This document shows positions 8,685 through 17,132 of a DNA stretch of 64,000 nt, piece by piece; position 1 is the stretch's first letter; each line of letters starts with the position of its first letter. A program made the position numbers and the translations under genes. The stretch covers positions 46,001 to 110,000 of the forward strand of contig JARKOC010000367.1 in the NCBI GenBank assembly GCA_029975915.1, given 5' to 3'. The notes below the pieces were generated by a model that worked only from the letters and a program-made list of their open reading frames with translations, made no database searches and had not been told where the DNA came from. The DNA comes from Bryobacteraceae bacterium. Its GTDB lineage: Bacteria; Acidobacteriota; Terriglobia; Bryobacterales; Bryobacteraceae.

Positions 8685-8706
8685 AGACAGGCCAGAAGGC
8701 CTGTCT
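8685..8706. terminator. Bidirectional hairpin between convergent genes
   Basis: AGACAGGCC (8685-8693) pairs perfectly with GGCCTGTCT (8698-8706) around a four-base AGAA loop, giving a nine-bp stem between the SYLF gene and the convergent dehydrogenase gene. There is no strong T-run on either side, so it may be a transcript-end stabiliser rather than a classic intrinsic terminator. Confidence 0.6.
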
Positions 8707-8708
8707 CA

Positions 8709-9665
8709 CTAGGCCACGCGGTTCATGGGTGAGCCTGAGAGGAATGCGCGCAGGTTGGCCGCCGTCATCTCCATGAGCCGCGCGCGTGCTTCGCGCGTGG
8801 CCCAGGCAATGTGCGGGGTGACGATGCAGTTCTTCGCCGTGATCAGCGGGTTTGCCTCGGCGGGAGGTTCGACCGATAGCACATCGAGCGCCGCGCCAGC
8901 GAGACGGCCGGAGTTTAAGGCGTCGGCGAGATCCTGGTCGACGATCAGCGGCCCGCGGGAAGTGTTCACCAGTAGCGCCGACTGCTTCATGGTAGCGATG
9001 GACTCAGCGCGAATCAGGCCCTGAGTAGACGGAAACAGCGGGCAGTGGAGGCTGATGACGTCCGAGGTGGCGAGCAATTCCTCGCGGCTGACGAACCGGA
9101 AGCCGCCGTAGGAGGGCGGGTTGGCCTCGAATTCGTCGTTGGCGAGAATCTTCATGCCCAAAGCGTCGGCGATCTTCGCCGTCTGGCGGCCGATGCGGCC
9201 AAAACCGATGATACCCATGGTCTTTCCGGCGAGCTCAATGAGCGGTGACTTGGAGTAGGACCAGTCGGCTGAAGTGTACCAATCGCCTTGGCGGACCGAA
9301 TTCGCATGCGCGCCCACATGGTGGCAGAGCTCGAGCAGCAGGGCGATGGCGAACTGGGCGACGGAATCCGTCCCGTAGGTGGGGATGTTGGTGACGGCGA
9401 TTCCCAATTCCTTGGCGGCATCGACATCGACGATGTTGTAGCCGGTTGCGAGGACGCCAATATATTTCAATGACTTAGAGCGTTCCAGGACGTCGCGCCG
9501 CAGGGGAGTCTTGTTGGTCAGCACCAGTTCCGCGCCGGCGATGCGTTCGGCGATTTGATCGGCTGGAGTCCGGTCATGGATGGTGACGTTGGCGAGAGCT
9601 TCGATGGCGGACCAACTGAGGTCGCCGGGGTTCAGGCAGTAGCCGTCGAGGACAACGAGGTTCAT
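8709..9665 (-). CDS. D-2-hydroxyacid dehydrogenase (glycerate dehydrogenase-like)
   Basis: 318 residues, normal for the family. It should interconvert a 2-hydroxyacid and a 2-oxoacid with NAD(P). The Rossmann motif is GIIGFGRIGRQTA near residue 150. The substrate-binding segment is VLATGYNIVDVDAA, the catalytic Arg is in VNTSRGPLIVD, the Glu in LSVEPP, and the His in TPHIAWAT. Sequence style is close to glycerate or hydroxypyruvate reductases. The frame stays open up to 10082, but the first 139 codons of that extension show no family similarity and overlap the sigma-factor gene, so the ATG at 9665 is used. The ECF sigma gene starts divergently about 100 bp away. Confidence 0.92.
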   Translation of the reverse strand: MNLVVLDGYCLNPGDLSWSAIEALANVTIHDRTPADQIAERIAGAELVLTNKTPLRRDVLERSKSLKYIGVLATGYNIVDVDAAKELGIAVTNIPTYGTDSVAQFAIALLLELCHHVGAHANSVRQGDWYTSADWSYSKSPLIELAGKTMGIIGFGRIGRQTAKIADALGMKILANDEFEANPPSYGGFRFVSREELLATSDVISLHCPLFPSTQGLIRAESIATMKQSALLVNTSRGPLIVDQDLADALNSGRLAGAALDVLSVEPPAEANPLITAKNCIVTPHIAWATREARARLMEMTAANLRAFLSGSPMNRVA

Positions 9666-9771
9666 CGATGAAATTGTCTCAAAACCAGGCGGCGGGGCGG
9701 GCGCGAAAAAAGTGGAAGAAATTGCATAACAACGGCGGGCGCTTTCGTATCCGGTTGTGAGAGCAGGCACA

Positions 9772-10320
9772 ATGGGAGCCGGACAGATGGCTGAGGTGAT
9801 GGCGAGCGCCGGCTGGCGGACAGCGGCCCGCGAGGATGCGGGCTTTGCGGCCATCGTGCGCGAGCACCAGTCCATGGTGTACTCGATCGCCTGGCACTTT
9901 TTCCGGAACCGGGCATTAGCCGAGGAGATCTCGCAAGACGTGTTCCTGGCGCTTTTCAGGAACCTGGACGGGATCGAGTCGCCTGGACATTTGGAGGCCT
10001 GGCTGCGGCGCACAGCGTCGAACCGGTGTATCGACGCCTGGCGGAAGAAGGGATTCAAGGAAGAGGTCGCCATGGAGGGCATGCCGGAGCCGTCCGGTGG
10101 GCTGAAGGTCGGCGATCCGATGTTGCGGGAGACCCTCAGGAAGATGGTGGCGTCGCTGCCCGAGCATCAGCGGATGGTCATGATCCTCAAATACACGGAG
10201 GACATGGACCCGGATGAGATCGCCGGGGTGCTGGGGATGCCGGTGAGGACGGTTTGGAGCCATTTGAGACGGGGCGTGGGGATGTTGAGGGAGAAGCTTG
10301 GCAGGGTGATGGAGAGCTGA
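9772..10320 (+). CDS. ECF-family RNA polymerase sigma factor
   Basis: About 182 residues with the two-domain ECF layout. Region 2 includes FAAIVREHQSMVYSIAWHF and AEEISQDVFLALFRNL; region 4 includes LPEHQRMVMILKYTEDMDPDEIAGVLGMPVRTVWSHLRRG. It would direct RNA polymerase to a specific promoter set. Possible starts are GTG 9757, ATG 9772 and ATG 9787; 9772 is chosen because GAGAGCAGG lies just upstream. The next gene begins two bases after the stop and encodes a small one-membrane-segment protein that looks like its anti-sigma factor. The operon continues with two exported proteins, so the regulon probably concerns the envelope. Confidence 0.9.
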   Translation: MGAGQMAEVMASAGWRTAAREDAGFAAIVREHQSMVYSIAWHFFRNRALAEEISQDVFLALFRNLDGIESPGHLEAWLRRTASNRCIDAWRKKGFKEEVAMEGMPEPSGGLKVGDPMLRETLRKMVASLPEHQRMVMILKYTEDMDPDEIAGVLGMPVRTVWSHLRRGVGMLREKLGRVMES

Positions 10321-10321
10321 C

Positions 10322-10651
10322 ATGGATCGATTCGAACAGGAATTGAAGGACGCATTGAGGCGCGAACCGGCGCCGGAATGGTTTGCCGATACGGTGATGG
10401 CGCGAGTGAGCGCCGAGCGGCAGAAGAAGCAGAAGCCGGTGTGGTTCGGATGGGCGCGGATGCGGTGGGTGGCGGCGTCACTGGTGCTGGTGGCGGTGGT
10501 TGGCGGTGTGCGCTTCGAGCAGCAGCGCGAAGAAAGGATCCGGGGCGAGCGGGCGAAGCAGGAGTTGATGGCGGCATTCCAGGTGACGGGGATGAAGCTT
10601 CGCCAGGTGGAAGAGCGGGTATTACCGGTGATTCACCGGGGCCAAGAGTAG
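10322..10651 (+). CDS. Putative anti-sigma factor, single-pass membrane protein
   Basis: 109 residues. The N-terminal 40 residues are charged (MDRFEQELKDALRREPAPEWF), then one membrane segment runs about 48-62 (WVAASLVLVAVVGGV), followed by a short basic helix. This matches the layout of small anti-sigma factors encoded directly after ECF sigma genes, although there is no zinc-binding HxxxCxxC motif. It starts two bases after the sigma stop, implying translational coupling. The function is inferred from position and topology only. Confidence 0.65.
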   Translation: MDRFEQELKDALRREPAPEWFADTVMARVSAERQKKQKPVWFGWARMRWVAASLVLVAVVGGVRFEQQREERIRGERAKQELMAAFQVTGMKLRQVEERVLPVIHRGQE

Positions 10652-10690
10652 GACGGACAGGACTAATCAAGGAAGCGAGGTACAGGTGCG

Positions 10691-11239
10691 ATGAGAATGA
10701 AGCTGATGGTGTGTCTATTCACGGTGGCAGGCGTAATGGCCGCGCAGCAACTGAAGTTGCCCGCGTCGCTTGAAAAACTGGCGGAGAAGGCGAAGGAATC
10801 AACAACTGTCACGCTGGGACCGGAGATGCTGGGCCTGGCGGCGAAGTTCATGGACAACAAGAAGTCGGATGAGGCCGAGGCCAAAAAGATCGCCGGGAAG
10901 CTTCGCGGTGTTTTCATCCGCAGCTTCGAATTCGAGAAGGAAGGCGAGTACACCGAAGCCGACTACGCCGAGGTCCGGACCCAATTGAAGAGCCCCGAGT
11001 GGACGCCGATCGTCGTGACAAAGAGCAAAAAGGAAGTCGCCGAAATCTACACGCATCGGGACGGCGGGATGCTGATTCTCTCGGCCGAACCGAGGGAGTT
11101 GACCATCGTCAACATCGTCGGCAACATCACGGCTGACGACATTGGCGGATTGAGCGGGCAATTCGGCGTGCCAAACATCAAGAGCACCCACGGCAAATCG
11201 ACTGGCGCCGCCCCGAAGAAGGACGAAGACGAGGAGTAG
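10691..11239 (+). CDS. DUF4252 family exported protein
   Basis: 182 residues. A signal peptide (about 1-18, ending VMAAQQ) is followed by a DUF4252-like domain: LPASLEKLAEKAKESTTVTL, a central FIRSFEFEKEGEYTEADYAEV block and YTHRDGGMLILSAEPRELTIVNIVG. DUF4252 has no known biochemical role. It is widespread in Bacteroidota and Acidobacteriota and is often encoded behind an ECF sigma/anti-sigma pair, as here. The C-terminus ends in a Lys-Asp-Glu tail. It lies 39 bp after the anti-sigma gene and four bases before the next gene. Confidence 0.85.
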   Translation: MRMKLMVCLFTVAGVMAAQQLKLPASLEKLAEKAKESTTVTLGPEMLGLAAKFMDNKKSDEAEAKKIAGKLRGVFIRSFEFEKEGEYTEADYAEVRTQLKSPEWTPIVVTKSKKEVAEIYTHRDGGMLILSAEPRELTIVNIVGNITADDIGGLSGQFGVPNIKSTHGKSTGAAPKKDEDEE

Positions 11240-11242
11240 TCC

Positions 11243-11731
11243 ATGACGGGGCGAATGGCGGCAAGAGCCGTGCTGGCGGTTCTGGTAATGGCCGGGACCG
11301 CCTCGGCGGCGGGTTTCGAGGATGTGGCGCGCAATGTCGAGCAGCGATTGGGGATGAACCGGACGCGGATGCCGGGTGTAGGTTTCCTGGTGAACAGTTT
11401 CGTCGCGGTGAGCCGGCCGGGCGGGGCGAGTTCCATGAGACTGGCGACGTTTGAGCGGGAGAACGGGCATTACCGGGCGGAGGTGTTTCAAGCGGCAGTG
11501 AGAGATGCTGCTGAAGATTGGATGCCGGTTGTTCAACTGAGGTCGAAATGGGATCGGGAAGAGGTGTCGCTCTATGTGAGACCAGCCGGCAAGAAATGGG
11601 AACTTCTGATCGCAACCAGCGAGCCAGCCGAGGGCACGCTGGTTTACCTGAAGATCCCGGGGCGGAACCTTCTGGAGTGGTTCAAGGACAAGACGGCGTT
11701 GCGGGAGGGCTTGGGGACGGGCGTGCAGTAG
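11243..11731 (+). CDS. Exported hypothetical protein in the DUF4252 operon
   Basis: 162 residues with a signal peptide (about 1-22, ending ASAAGF). The remainder is a small mixed alpha/beta protein; VVQLRSKWDREEVSLYVRP and WELLIATSEPAEGTLVYLKIPG echo the layout of its DUF4252 neighbour, so it may be a divergent paralogue. It starts three bases after the preceding stop. No catalytic residues are recognisable. The operon ends at the strong hairpin at 11756. Confidence 0.65.
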   Translation: MTGRMAARAVLAVLVMAGTASAAGFEDVARNVEQRLGMNRTRMPGVGFLVNSFVAVSRPGGASSMRLATFERENGHYRAEVFQAAVRDAAEDWMPVVQLRSKWDREEVSLYVRPAGKKWELLIATSEPAEGTLVYLKIPGRNLLEWFKDKTALREGLGTGVQ

Positions 11732-11755
11732 GCGAAAGCAAGGGCGGACGATGGA

Positions 11756-11785
11756 AAAGGCGCCGGGTGTTCCGGCGCCTTTCGT
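11756..11785. terminator. Strong bidirectional terminator
   Basis: AAAGGCGCCGG (11756-11766) and CCGGCGCCTTT (11772-11782) form a perfect 11-bp stem with a GTGTT loop. The A and T ends of the stem give a T-run on both strands. It lies between the ECF operon (+) and the S9 peptidase gene (-) and should end both transcripts. Confidence 0.85.
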
Positions 11786-11805
11786 CTTTGCGGTCTGTGG
11801 GCAGA

Positions 11806-14469
11806 CTACTTCACCAGCTCCGAGGTCATCTTGGCGGCGCCGAGCTGCGGCAGGGTGGCTTCGATCTTGACCACCTTGCGCGGGGACTTGGCGACCCAAA
11901 GCGTTTGCTTGTCCGGACCGTCGGTGGCGGCGACTTCGACCTTAAACGAGTCAAACGTGCCAGCCGGGACGGTGACCGATTCGCTGCCGACCACTTTTAA
12001 TTGAACAGTCTTGGCCTTGGCCTTCTGGATGTCGAAATTGAGGAAGACGGTCGAGTAGCCTTCCGCGAGGGGTAGGGCGGCGATGGATTGTGAAGATCCG
12101 GCGCCGTCGGCGAAAAGAGCGCCGTCGAGTTCGGCATTGATCGGGCGGTCCTGGCCGCTCATCGACATTTTGCCGGTGACCTTCTTGCCCTCATAGGCGA
12201 GTTCAATCGATACCGGGCCTTGTTTGACCGAGCGCTTGATGGGCGCCAGGGTGTCCTTGGCGAGCGTTGTCACGTCAACGGCGTCGCCCATGGGGGTCTT
12301 CATGGTGTCGGTGGCCACCCAGTTGCCGCCTTCCTCCTTGATCTCGGAGGTGACGTCCATCTGCATGTTCTGGCCGCCGGCCTGGACCGAGATCTTGTAG
12401 GCCATCGGGCCAGTGAGCGGAGCGGAATCGGGTTTGGGAGCACCGGCCGCCGAGGCCGTGACCGGTGAGGTGATCTTGACTGATTTTGGATCCACAGTGA
12501 TCTCGGCGAGGCGTTTGGCGGTCTCAGGCGTGGCGCCGGACTGGAAGCGGCCGTCGAGGTACTTGGCCAGGAACTTCTCCATGGCGGCCATCATGGCGAG
12601 GTTGTTCACAGGACGGGCGAAGCCGTGGCCCTCATCGTCGGCAACGAGGTATTCAACGGGGAAGCCGCGGTCGCGCAGAGCGATGACAATCTGGTCGGAT
12701 TCGCGTTTGTTCACGCGGGGATCGTTTGCGCCCTGGACGACCATGAGCGGGGTCTTAATCTTTGCGGCGTGGGTGAGCGGGGACTGGGCAAGCAGTTGCT
12801 TCTTGCCTTCCGGGGTGTTGGGATCGCCCATGCGAACATAGAAGATCTTGCGGGCGGCTTCCCAATAGGGCGGGATGGATTCCATCAGGGTGATGAGATT
12901 CGACGGGCCGACAATGGAGACGGCAGCGGCGTACAGATCCGGGGTGAACGTGACGCCGGCAAGGGTCGCATAGCCGCCGTAGGAGCCGCCAAGGATGCCG
13001 ATGCGCTTGGGATCGGCGATGCCCTCAGCGATGAGGTACTTGGCGCCCCAGGTGATGTCGTCCTGCATCTTCTGGCCCCATTCCTTGTTGCCGGCGTTGA
13101 GGAACTTCTTGCCGTAGCCAGTGGAGCCGCGGAAGTTCATCTGAAGCACGCCGTAGCCGCGGTTGGCGAGGAACTGAGCCATCGCGGAGTAGCCCCACGC
13201 GTCGCGCGCCCACGGGCCGCCGTGCGGCACCATGATGACGGGCAACTTCTGCGCCGGGACGCCTTTGGGGAGCGTGAGATAGGCGGGGATTTCCAGGCCG
13301 TCCGAGGACTTGTAGCGGACCGGTTTCATTGTGCACAGAGCGGCGCGGGGGAGTTTGTCTCGGATCTTGTATTGAAGGGTGAGTTTTTTCGTCTTGCGGT
13401 CGAACAGGTAGGTTTCGCCGGGCTCGACGTCCGAATTGGAGGAGATGATCCAAAGGTTCTCGTCGGTGGTGTGCGAACCTAGCCCGATCTCGCGGTCGCC
13501 AAGCTTCGATTTGAGGAGCTTGTAATCCGCCTCCCACGCCTTGTCCTTCCAGTAGACGCGAACTTTGTCATCAAGATAGACGGTGGCAATCAGGCTGTCA
13601 GTCAAATCGGAGAAGACGGCACTGGCGAAGTCCACCCGCTTTAGCGGGTCAGTCTCGTAGGACTTAAGGGCGCCCGACGCCGGGTCCATCAGAGCGAGCT
13701 CGACCAGATCGACATTGTCGCCTTTGTTGGTCAGGAACCAGGCTAGTTTGTTCTCCTTGTCGAAGCGGACGGGCGAGCAGGTTTCGACGACGGAACAAGA
13801 ATAGATCTTGGGCATGGCGTCAGCATCGACGCGGAGAATTTCCGTGTCGCCGTTGTCGGCGGAACGGGTGGCGAGACGGAGATTGGCCTTGTTGTCGAAG
13901 ATCCAGCCTGTGACGCGGTCGGTGTTCTGGCGGACGAGGGTGCGCTCGCCGGTGGAGATTTTAACTTTATAGAGGTCGTGCCAAGCCTTGTCGCGGTCGT
14001 TGAGGCCGACGAAGATCAGGTCGGGGTCGGTCTTGGGGACGGCGTAGATGAAGGCGCGGACACCTTTGGCCGCAGTGAGGTTGCGGGCTTTGGGCGCTGC
14101 AGATCCAACAGCGGGCGCCTCGGAAGGGTTGACGGCATAGACGTTGTAGTTTTCATCGCCGCCCTGATCCTGGACATAAAGGATGAACTTAGAGTCGCGC
14201 GACCAGAAGTAGTTGGGGATGGGGCGCTTGGTTTCGGCCGTGACAGGCTTGGCGGCGGAGAAAGGCTCCTCGGCCTTCTTCACCCAGATGTTGCGGGTGC
14301 CGTTGTGCGGCTTTAGGAACGAGATGTACTGGCCGTCGGGGCTGATTTGGGCGCCGGCGATTTCGACTTCGCCGAAGAACAAGTCGCGGTCGACCAGGGG
14401 CGGCATTTGGGCGAAACCCGCCGCGGCCAGACAGAGGGCAAGCGCCGGTGTGAGCATTTTGGATTTCAT
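11806..14469 (-). CDS. S9 (prolyl oligopeptidase-type) exported peptidase with an extra C-terminal domain
   Basis: 887 residues. A signal peptide (about 1-20) precedes a beta-propeller (about 40-400) and an alpha/beta-hydrolase domain. The catalytic triad is Ser about 495 in GGSYGGY, Asp about 582 in ANDPRVN and His about 613 in DEGHGFARP. This is the usual arrangement of acylaminoacyl or dipeptidyl S9 peptidases that cut short peptides. About 220 residues follow the peptidase end (from about 665), with repeated strands such as MAYKISVQAGGQNMQMDV and ESVTVPAGTFDSFKVEVA. That tail resembles DUF3108-type exported domains and is not part of normal S9 enzymes. The ATG at 14469 lies 14 bases after a GGAGGA; an ATG at 14490 is possible. 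Confidence 0.9.
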   Translation of the reverse strand: MKSKMLTPALALCLAAAGFAQMPPLVDRDLFFGEVEIAGAQISPDGQYISFLKPHNGTRNIWVKKAEEPFSAAKPVTAETKRPIPNYFWSRDSKFILYVQDQGGDENYNVYAVNPSEAPAVGSAAPKARNLTAAKGVRAFIYAVPKTDPDLIFVGLNDRDKAWHDLYKVKISTGERTLVRQNTDRVTGWIFDNKANLRLATRSADNGDTEILRVDADAMPKIYSCSVVETCSPVRFDKENKLAWFLTNKGDNVDLVELALMDPASGALKSYETDPLKRVDFASAVFSDLTDSLIATVYLDDKVRVYWKDKAWEADYKLLKSKLGDREIGLGSHTTDENLWIISSNSDVEPGETYLFDRKTKKLTLQYKIRDKLPRAALCTMKPVRYKSSDGLEIPAYLTLPKGVPAQKLPVIMVPHGGPWARDAWGYSAMAQFLANRGYGVLQMNFRGSTGYGKKFLNAGNKEWGQKMQDDITWGAKYLIAEGIADPKRIGILGGSYGGYATLAGVTFTPDLYAAAVSIVGPSNLITLMESIPPYWEAARKIFYVRMGDPNTPEGKKQLLAQSPLTHAAKIKTPLMVVQGANDPRVNKRESDQIVIALRDRGFPVEYLVADDEGHGFARPVNNLAMMAAMEKFLAKYLDGRFQSGATPETAKRLAEITVDPKSVKITSPVTASAAGAPKPDSAPLTGPMAYKISVQAGGQNMQMDVTSEIKEEGGNWVATDTMKTPMGDAVDVTTLAKDTLAPIKRSVKQGPVSIELAYEGKKVTGKMSMSGQDRPINAELDGALFADGAGSSQSIAALPLAEGYSTVFLNFDIQKAKAKTVQLKVVGSESVTVPAGTFDSFKVEVAATDGPDKQTLWVAKSPRKVVKIEATLPQLGAAKMTSELVK

Positions 14470-14572
14470 AGGGGTAAGAGATTCCTCCATAGAGGGAGAG
14501 CGCGGGTGTGCGCAGGGCTCCCTGTCCACAGGATACGTTGTGGGGAGGAAAACGTTCGGAAAAACGCAACGG

Positions 14573-16105
14573 TCAGGCCAGTTTGACAGTCACGGTAGCG
14601 ATGGACATGGCCGGGAGTTTCGTTGTCAGCTTGCCCGAGGCGGCGGTGACGGCTAGGGGTTTGGGCGTGATCAGGTCGGGCTGATCGAAAGTGTTGGCAG
14701 CGTTCAGGTTAGAGTGGTTCAGGATAGTCGCCGTGGCCGAGGCCGGGTTGGCGCCGGAGATAGCGCAGGTGACATCCAGGGCTTGGGCAGGCTTAGGGTT
14801 GACCAGGGTGACGATGAGTTCGTTTTGTTGCCGGGAAGCCGAAACTGACATGGCGAGGGCGGCCGGATCGGGATTGGCGACTCGGACAGCCATTCGATTG
14901 CGGTGGGCTTTGAGCATGTCGAAGGCCCAGTAGGTGGTGGTGCGGCAGGCGCGGGGGCCATCGGTCAAGATCAATGAATGCAATACGTTAACGATCTGGG
15001 CGATGTTGCACATCACAAGCTTTTCGGCCTGGCGGTGGAAGACGTTGAGGCCCAGGGCGGCGGCGACGGCTGAGCGCATGGTGATCTGCTGGAACAACCG
15101 GCCGTACTTTTTCTCCTCGTCGGGGACCATGCGGTCCCAGACGCCCCATTCGTCGACCAGGAGGCCGATGCGGCGGTCTGGATCGTAGCTGTCGAGCAAT
15201 GCGCGCTGCTGGATGACGGCGCGTTCAATGCGTTGAAAAGAAGACAGTTGCTCTTCGGCGGCAGCGCTGTCGAAGTTGGTTGAGGTCGAACGGCTGTTCG
15301 AGTAAAAGTGCATGGCGAAGCCTTCGGGACCTCGTTTGCCGCGGAGGGCATCGAAGAAGCGGCGGGTCCATTCGGTGTTGTTGCCGTTTGGACCGCAGGC
15401 GATTTTGAAGGGCCGGACGCCGCCGAAGGTGCGGACGTAGGTGGAGAACTGGCGGTATTGGGCGCAATACTCTTCAGGGTGCATTTCGCCGCCGCAGCCC
15501 CAATTCTCGTTGCCGATACCCCAGTATTTGACCTTGAAGGGTTCCGCCGAGCCATTTGCCGCCCGCATGTCGGAGAGAGTGGAACCGGAAGGGTAATTGC
15601 AGTATTCGATCCAGTCGCGCATCTCCTGTGGGGTGCCGGAACCAAGGTTGGCGGCGAGGTAGGGTTCGGCGCCGATCAGACGGCAGAGTTCGATGAACTC
15701 GTGCGTGCCAAACGAATTGTCCTCGGTGTAGTTGCCCCAGTGGATGTTGACGGTCTTGGGGCGTTTGTCGTGCGGGCCGATGCCGTCGCGCCAATGGTAG
15801 TCGTCGGCGAAGCAGCCGCCGGGCCAGCGCAGGACGGGGATGCCCACCTGTTTCAGCCACTCGACGGCCTGGCGGCGGTGCCCATTGATATTGGGGATGG
15901 GCGACTGCCTGCCGACCCAAAGGCCGCCATAGGTGCAGGAACCGAGGTGCTCGGCGAAGTGGCCGTGGAGTTCGGGGCGGATGACGCCTACATCGACATT
16001 CGAGTGGACTTCGACCGAGGCGGATGAGTTTTGCCCGCGCAGAGCACGGGTGGCGATGGGGGCGGCGAGGGCGGCGATCAGTTGGCGACGGGTGGGTTTC
16101 GGCAC
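14573..16105 (-). CDS. Alpha-L-arabinofuranosidase, GH51, exported
   Basis: 510 residues. A twin-arginine-like N-terminus (PTRRQLIAALAAP) is followed by a GH51 catalytic barrel and a C-terminal beta domain. The retaining-enzyme pair is visible: acid/base Glu200 in WGIGNENWG and nucleophile Glu319 in LLVDEWGVW. LHGHFAEHLG and LRWPGGCFADDYHW are further GH51 signatures. It should release terminal arabinofuranosyl units from arabinan or arabinoxylan outside the cytoplasm. The next gene on the strand, a sugar isomerase/epimerase-like protein, lies 15 bp upstream, so the two are probably co-transcribed, consistent with plant-polysaccharide degradation. Confidence 0.93.
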   Translation of the reverse strand: MPKPTRRQLIAALAAPIATRALRGQNSSASVEVHSNVDVGVIRPELHGHFAEHLGSCTYGGLWVGRQSPIPNINGHRRQAVEWLKQVGIPVLRWPGGCFADDYHWRDGIGPHDKRPKTVNIHWGNYTEDNSFGTHEFIELCRLIGAEPYLAANLGSGTPQEMRDWIEYCNYPSGSTLSDMRAANGSAEPFKVKYWGIGNENWGCGGEMHPEEYCAQYRQFSTYVRTFGGVRPFKIACGPNGNNTEWTRRFFDALRGKRGPEGFAMHFYSNSRSTSTNFDSAAAEEQLSSFQRIERAVIQQRALLDSYDPDRRIGLLVDEWGVWDRMVPDEEKKYGRLFQQITMRSAVAAALGLNVFHRQAEKLVMCNIAQIVNVLHSLILTDGPRACRTTTYWAFDMLKAHRNRMAVRVANPDPAALAMSVSASRQQNELIVTLVNPKPAQALDVTCAISGANPASATATILNHSNLNAANTFDQPDLITPKPLAVTAASGKLTTKLPAMSIATVTVKLA

Positions 16106-16120
16106 GGGTTTCTCCCTGGG

Positions 16121-17008
16121 CTACTTCTTGAAGATCGATTCAGCGTAGTTGAGGCTGCGGCGGATGTTGGATTCAATCGAAGCGGTCTGTTGGGTCTTGG
16201 CCTCGACAGCAAGCTCGACCACGAGGTAGCCCTTATATCCGGCTTGCTTCAGATAGGCGGCCACCTGCGTGTAATCAATGTCGCCAGGGGCGAACTCTTC
16301 GAGCCAGACGCCGTTCTTCGAGTTACGCAGATGGAGGCTGGCAGTGCGGGGTGCCCACTCTTTGAGATGGGTCATGACGTCCTGGCCGCCGCGGTAGAAC
16401 CAATGGATGTCGAGGCAGGCGCAGACGAGCTTCGGATCGGTATTGGCCATGATGTGACGCCATTCGCGGGCGTTGTTGGCCAGTTCGGGCGCGTGCTGGT
16501 GAACCATGAGGCCCAGCTTTTCGCGCTTGAGTTCCGCGGCCAGGCGGGTTAAGGCGGAGGCCTGGATCTTTAGTTCTCCGTCGGACTTCGCGGCTCCCTT
16601 GGACAGCGGATTGGGATTGATGTTGACCCATTCGAGGGTGCCGGTGGCCTTTTTGACGCGGCGGGCGAGGGCGAGCGTGTCGGCGATGGTTTTGTCGGCG
16701 CCGTCGGCGGTGTGCATGGGGCCGCCGTTGTAGACAATGGAAAGTTTCAGCTTGTGGCGCTTGAGCAGACCGGCAGTTCGTTCGGTGAACTCGGGGGCGA
16801 AGAAGGCGTTGGTCAGTTCCAGGCGTTCATAACCGGCGATGCGGAAGGATTGGAAGATCTCGTCGAAGTGTTTGTCGATCGGCTCCTTCATAGCGGCGTA
16901 ATGCTGCTGGAAGACGTAGGCCTGTCCGGCGAAGATGGGCTTGTAGGCGGCCGCGCGCAGTGGCGGCAGGGCGAGCGTGGTGGCGGCGAGGAAGACTCGG
17001 CGGTTCAT
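16121..17008 (-). CDS. Sugar phosphate isomerase/epimerase-like (xylose isomerase-like TIM barrel), exported
   Basis: 295 residues. An N-terminal Tat- or Sec-like signal (MNRRVFLAATTLALPPLRA) precedes an AP-endonuclease-2/xylose-isomerase-like TIM barrel. Metal and substrate positions are suggested by YERLELTNAFFAPEF, LSIVYNGGPMHT, VHQHAPEL, ACLDIHWFYRGG and the final GYLVVELAVE. Many acidobacterial members carry a signal peptide and have no assigned substrate. The ATG at 17008 starts exactly at the signal sequence; the frame is open to 17083 without further similarity. It is co-directional with the GH51 gene (15-bp gap) and may process the released sugar, but that is inference. Confidence 0.85.
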   Translation of the reverse strand: MNRRVFLAATTLALPPLRAAAYKPIFAGQAYVFQQHYAAMKEPIDKHFDEIFQSFRIAGYERLELTNAFFAPEFTERTAGLLKRHKLKLSIVYNGGPMHTADGADKTIADTLALARRVKKATGTLEWVNINPNPLSKGAAKSDGELKIQASALTRLAAELKREKLGLMVHQHAPELANNAREWRHIMANTDPKLVCACLDIHWFYRGGQDVMTHLKEWAPRTASLHLRNSKNGVWLEEFAPGDIDYTQVAAYLKQAGYKGYLVVELAVEAKTQQTASIESNIRRSLNYAESIFKK

Positions 17009-17132
17009 AGGATTGCCTTGTTCACAGGGCACGTTATCATCCCTGGGCCGGGGAAGCAAACCGGACACAGAACACGAAAGCAACCAGGCAGGAGTCTAAT
17101 CCGTATATTCTCTTGATTGGAGTGAAGATCCA

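Noticed and set aside
9666..10082. N-terminal extension of the hydroxyacid dehydrogenase
   Set aside because: The added 139 residues do not resemble the family and overlap the divergent sigma-factor gene; the ATG at 9665 gives the normal length.
10799..11899. A 366-codon minus-strand frame
   Set aside because: It runs across two plus-strand exported-protein genes and the strong terminator at 11756, and shows no recognisable domain.
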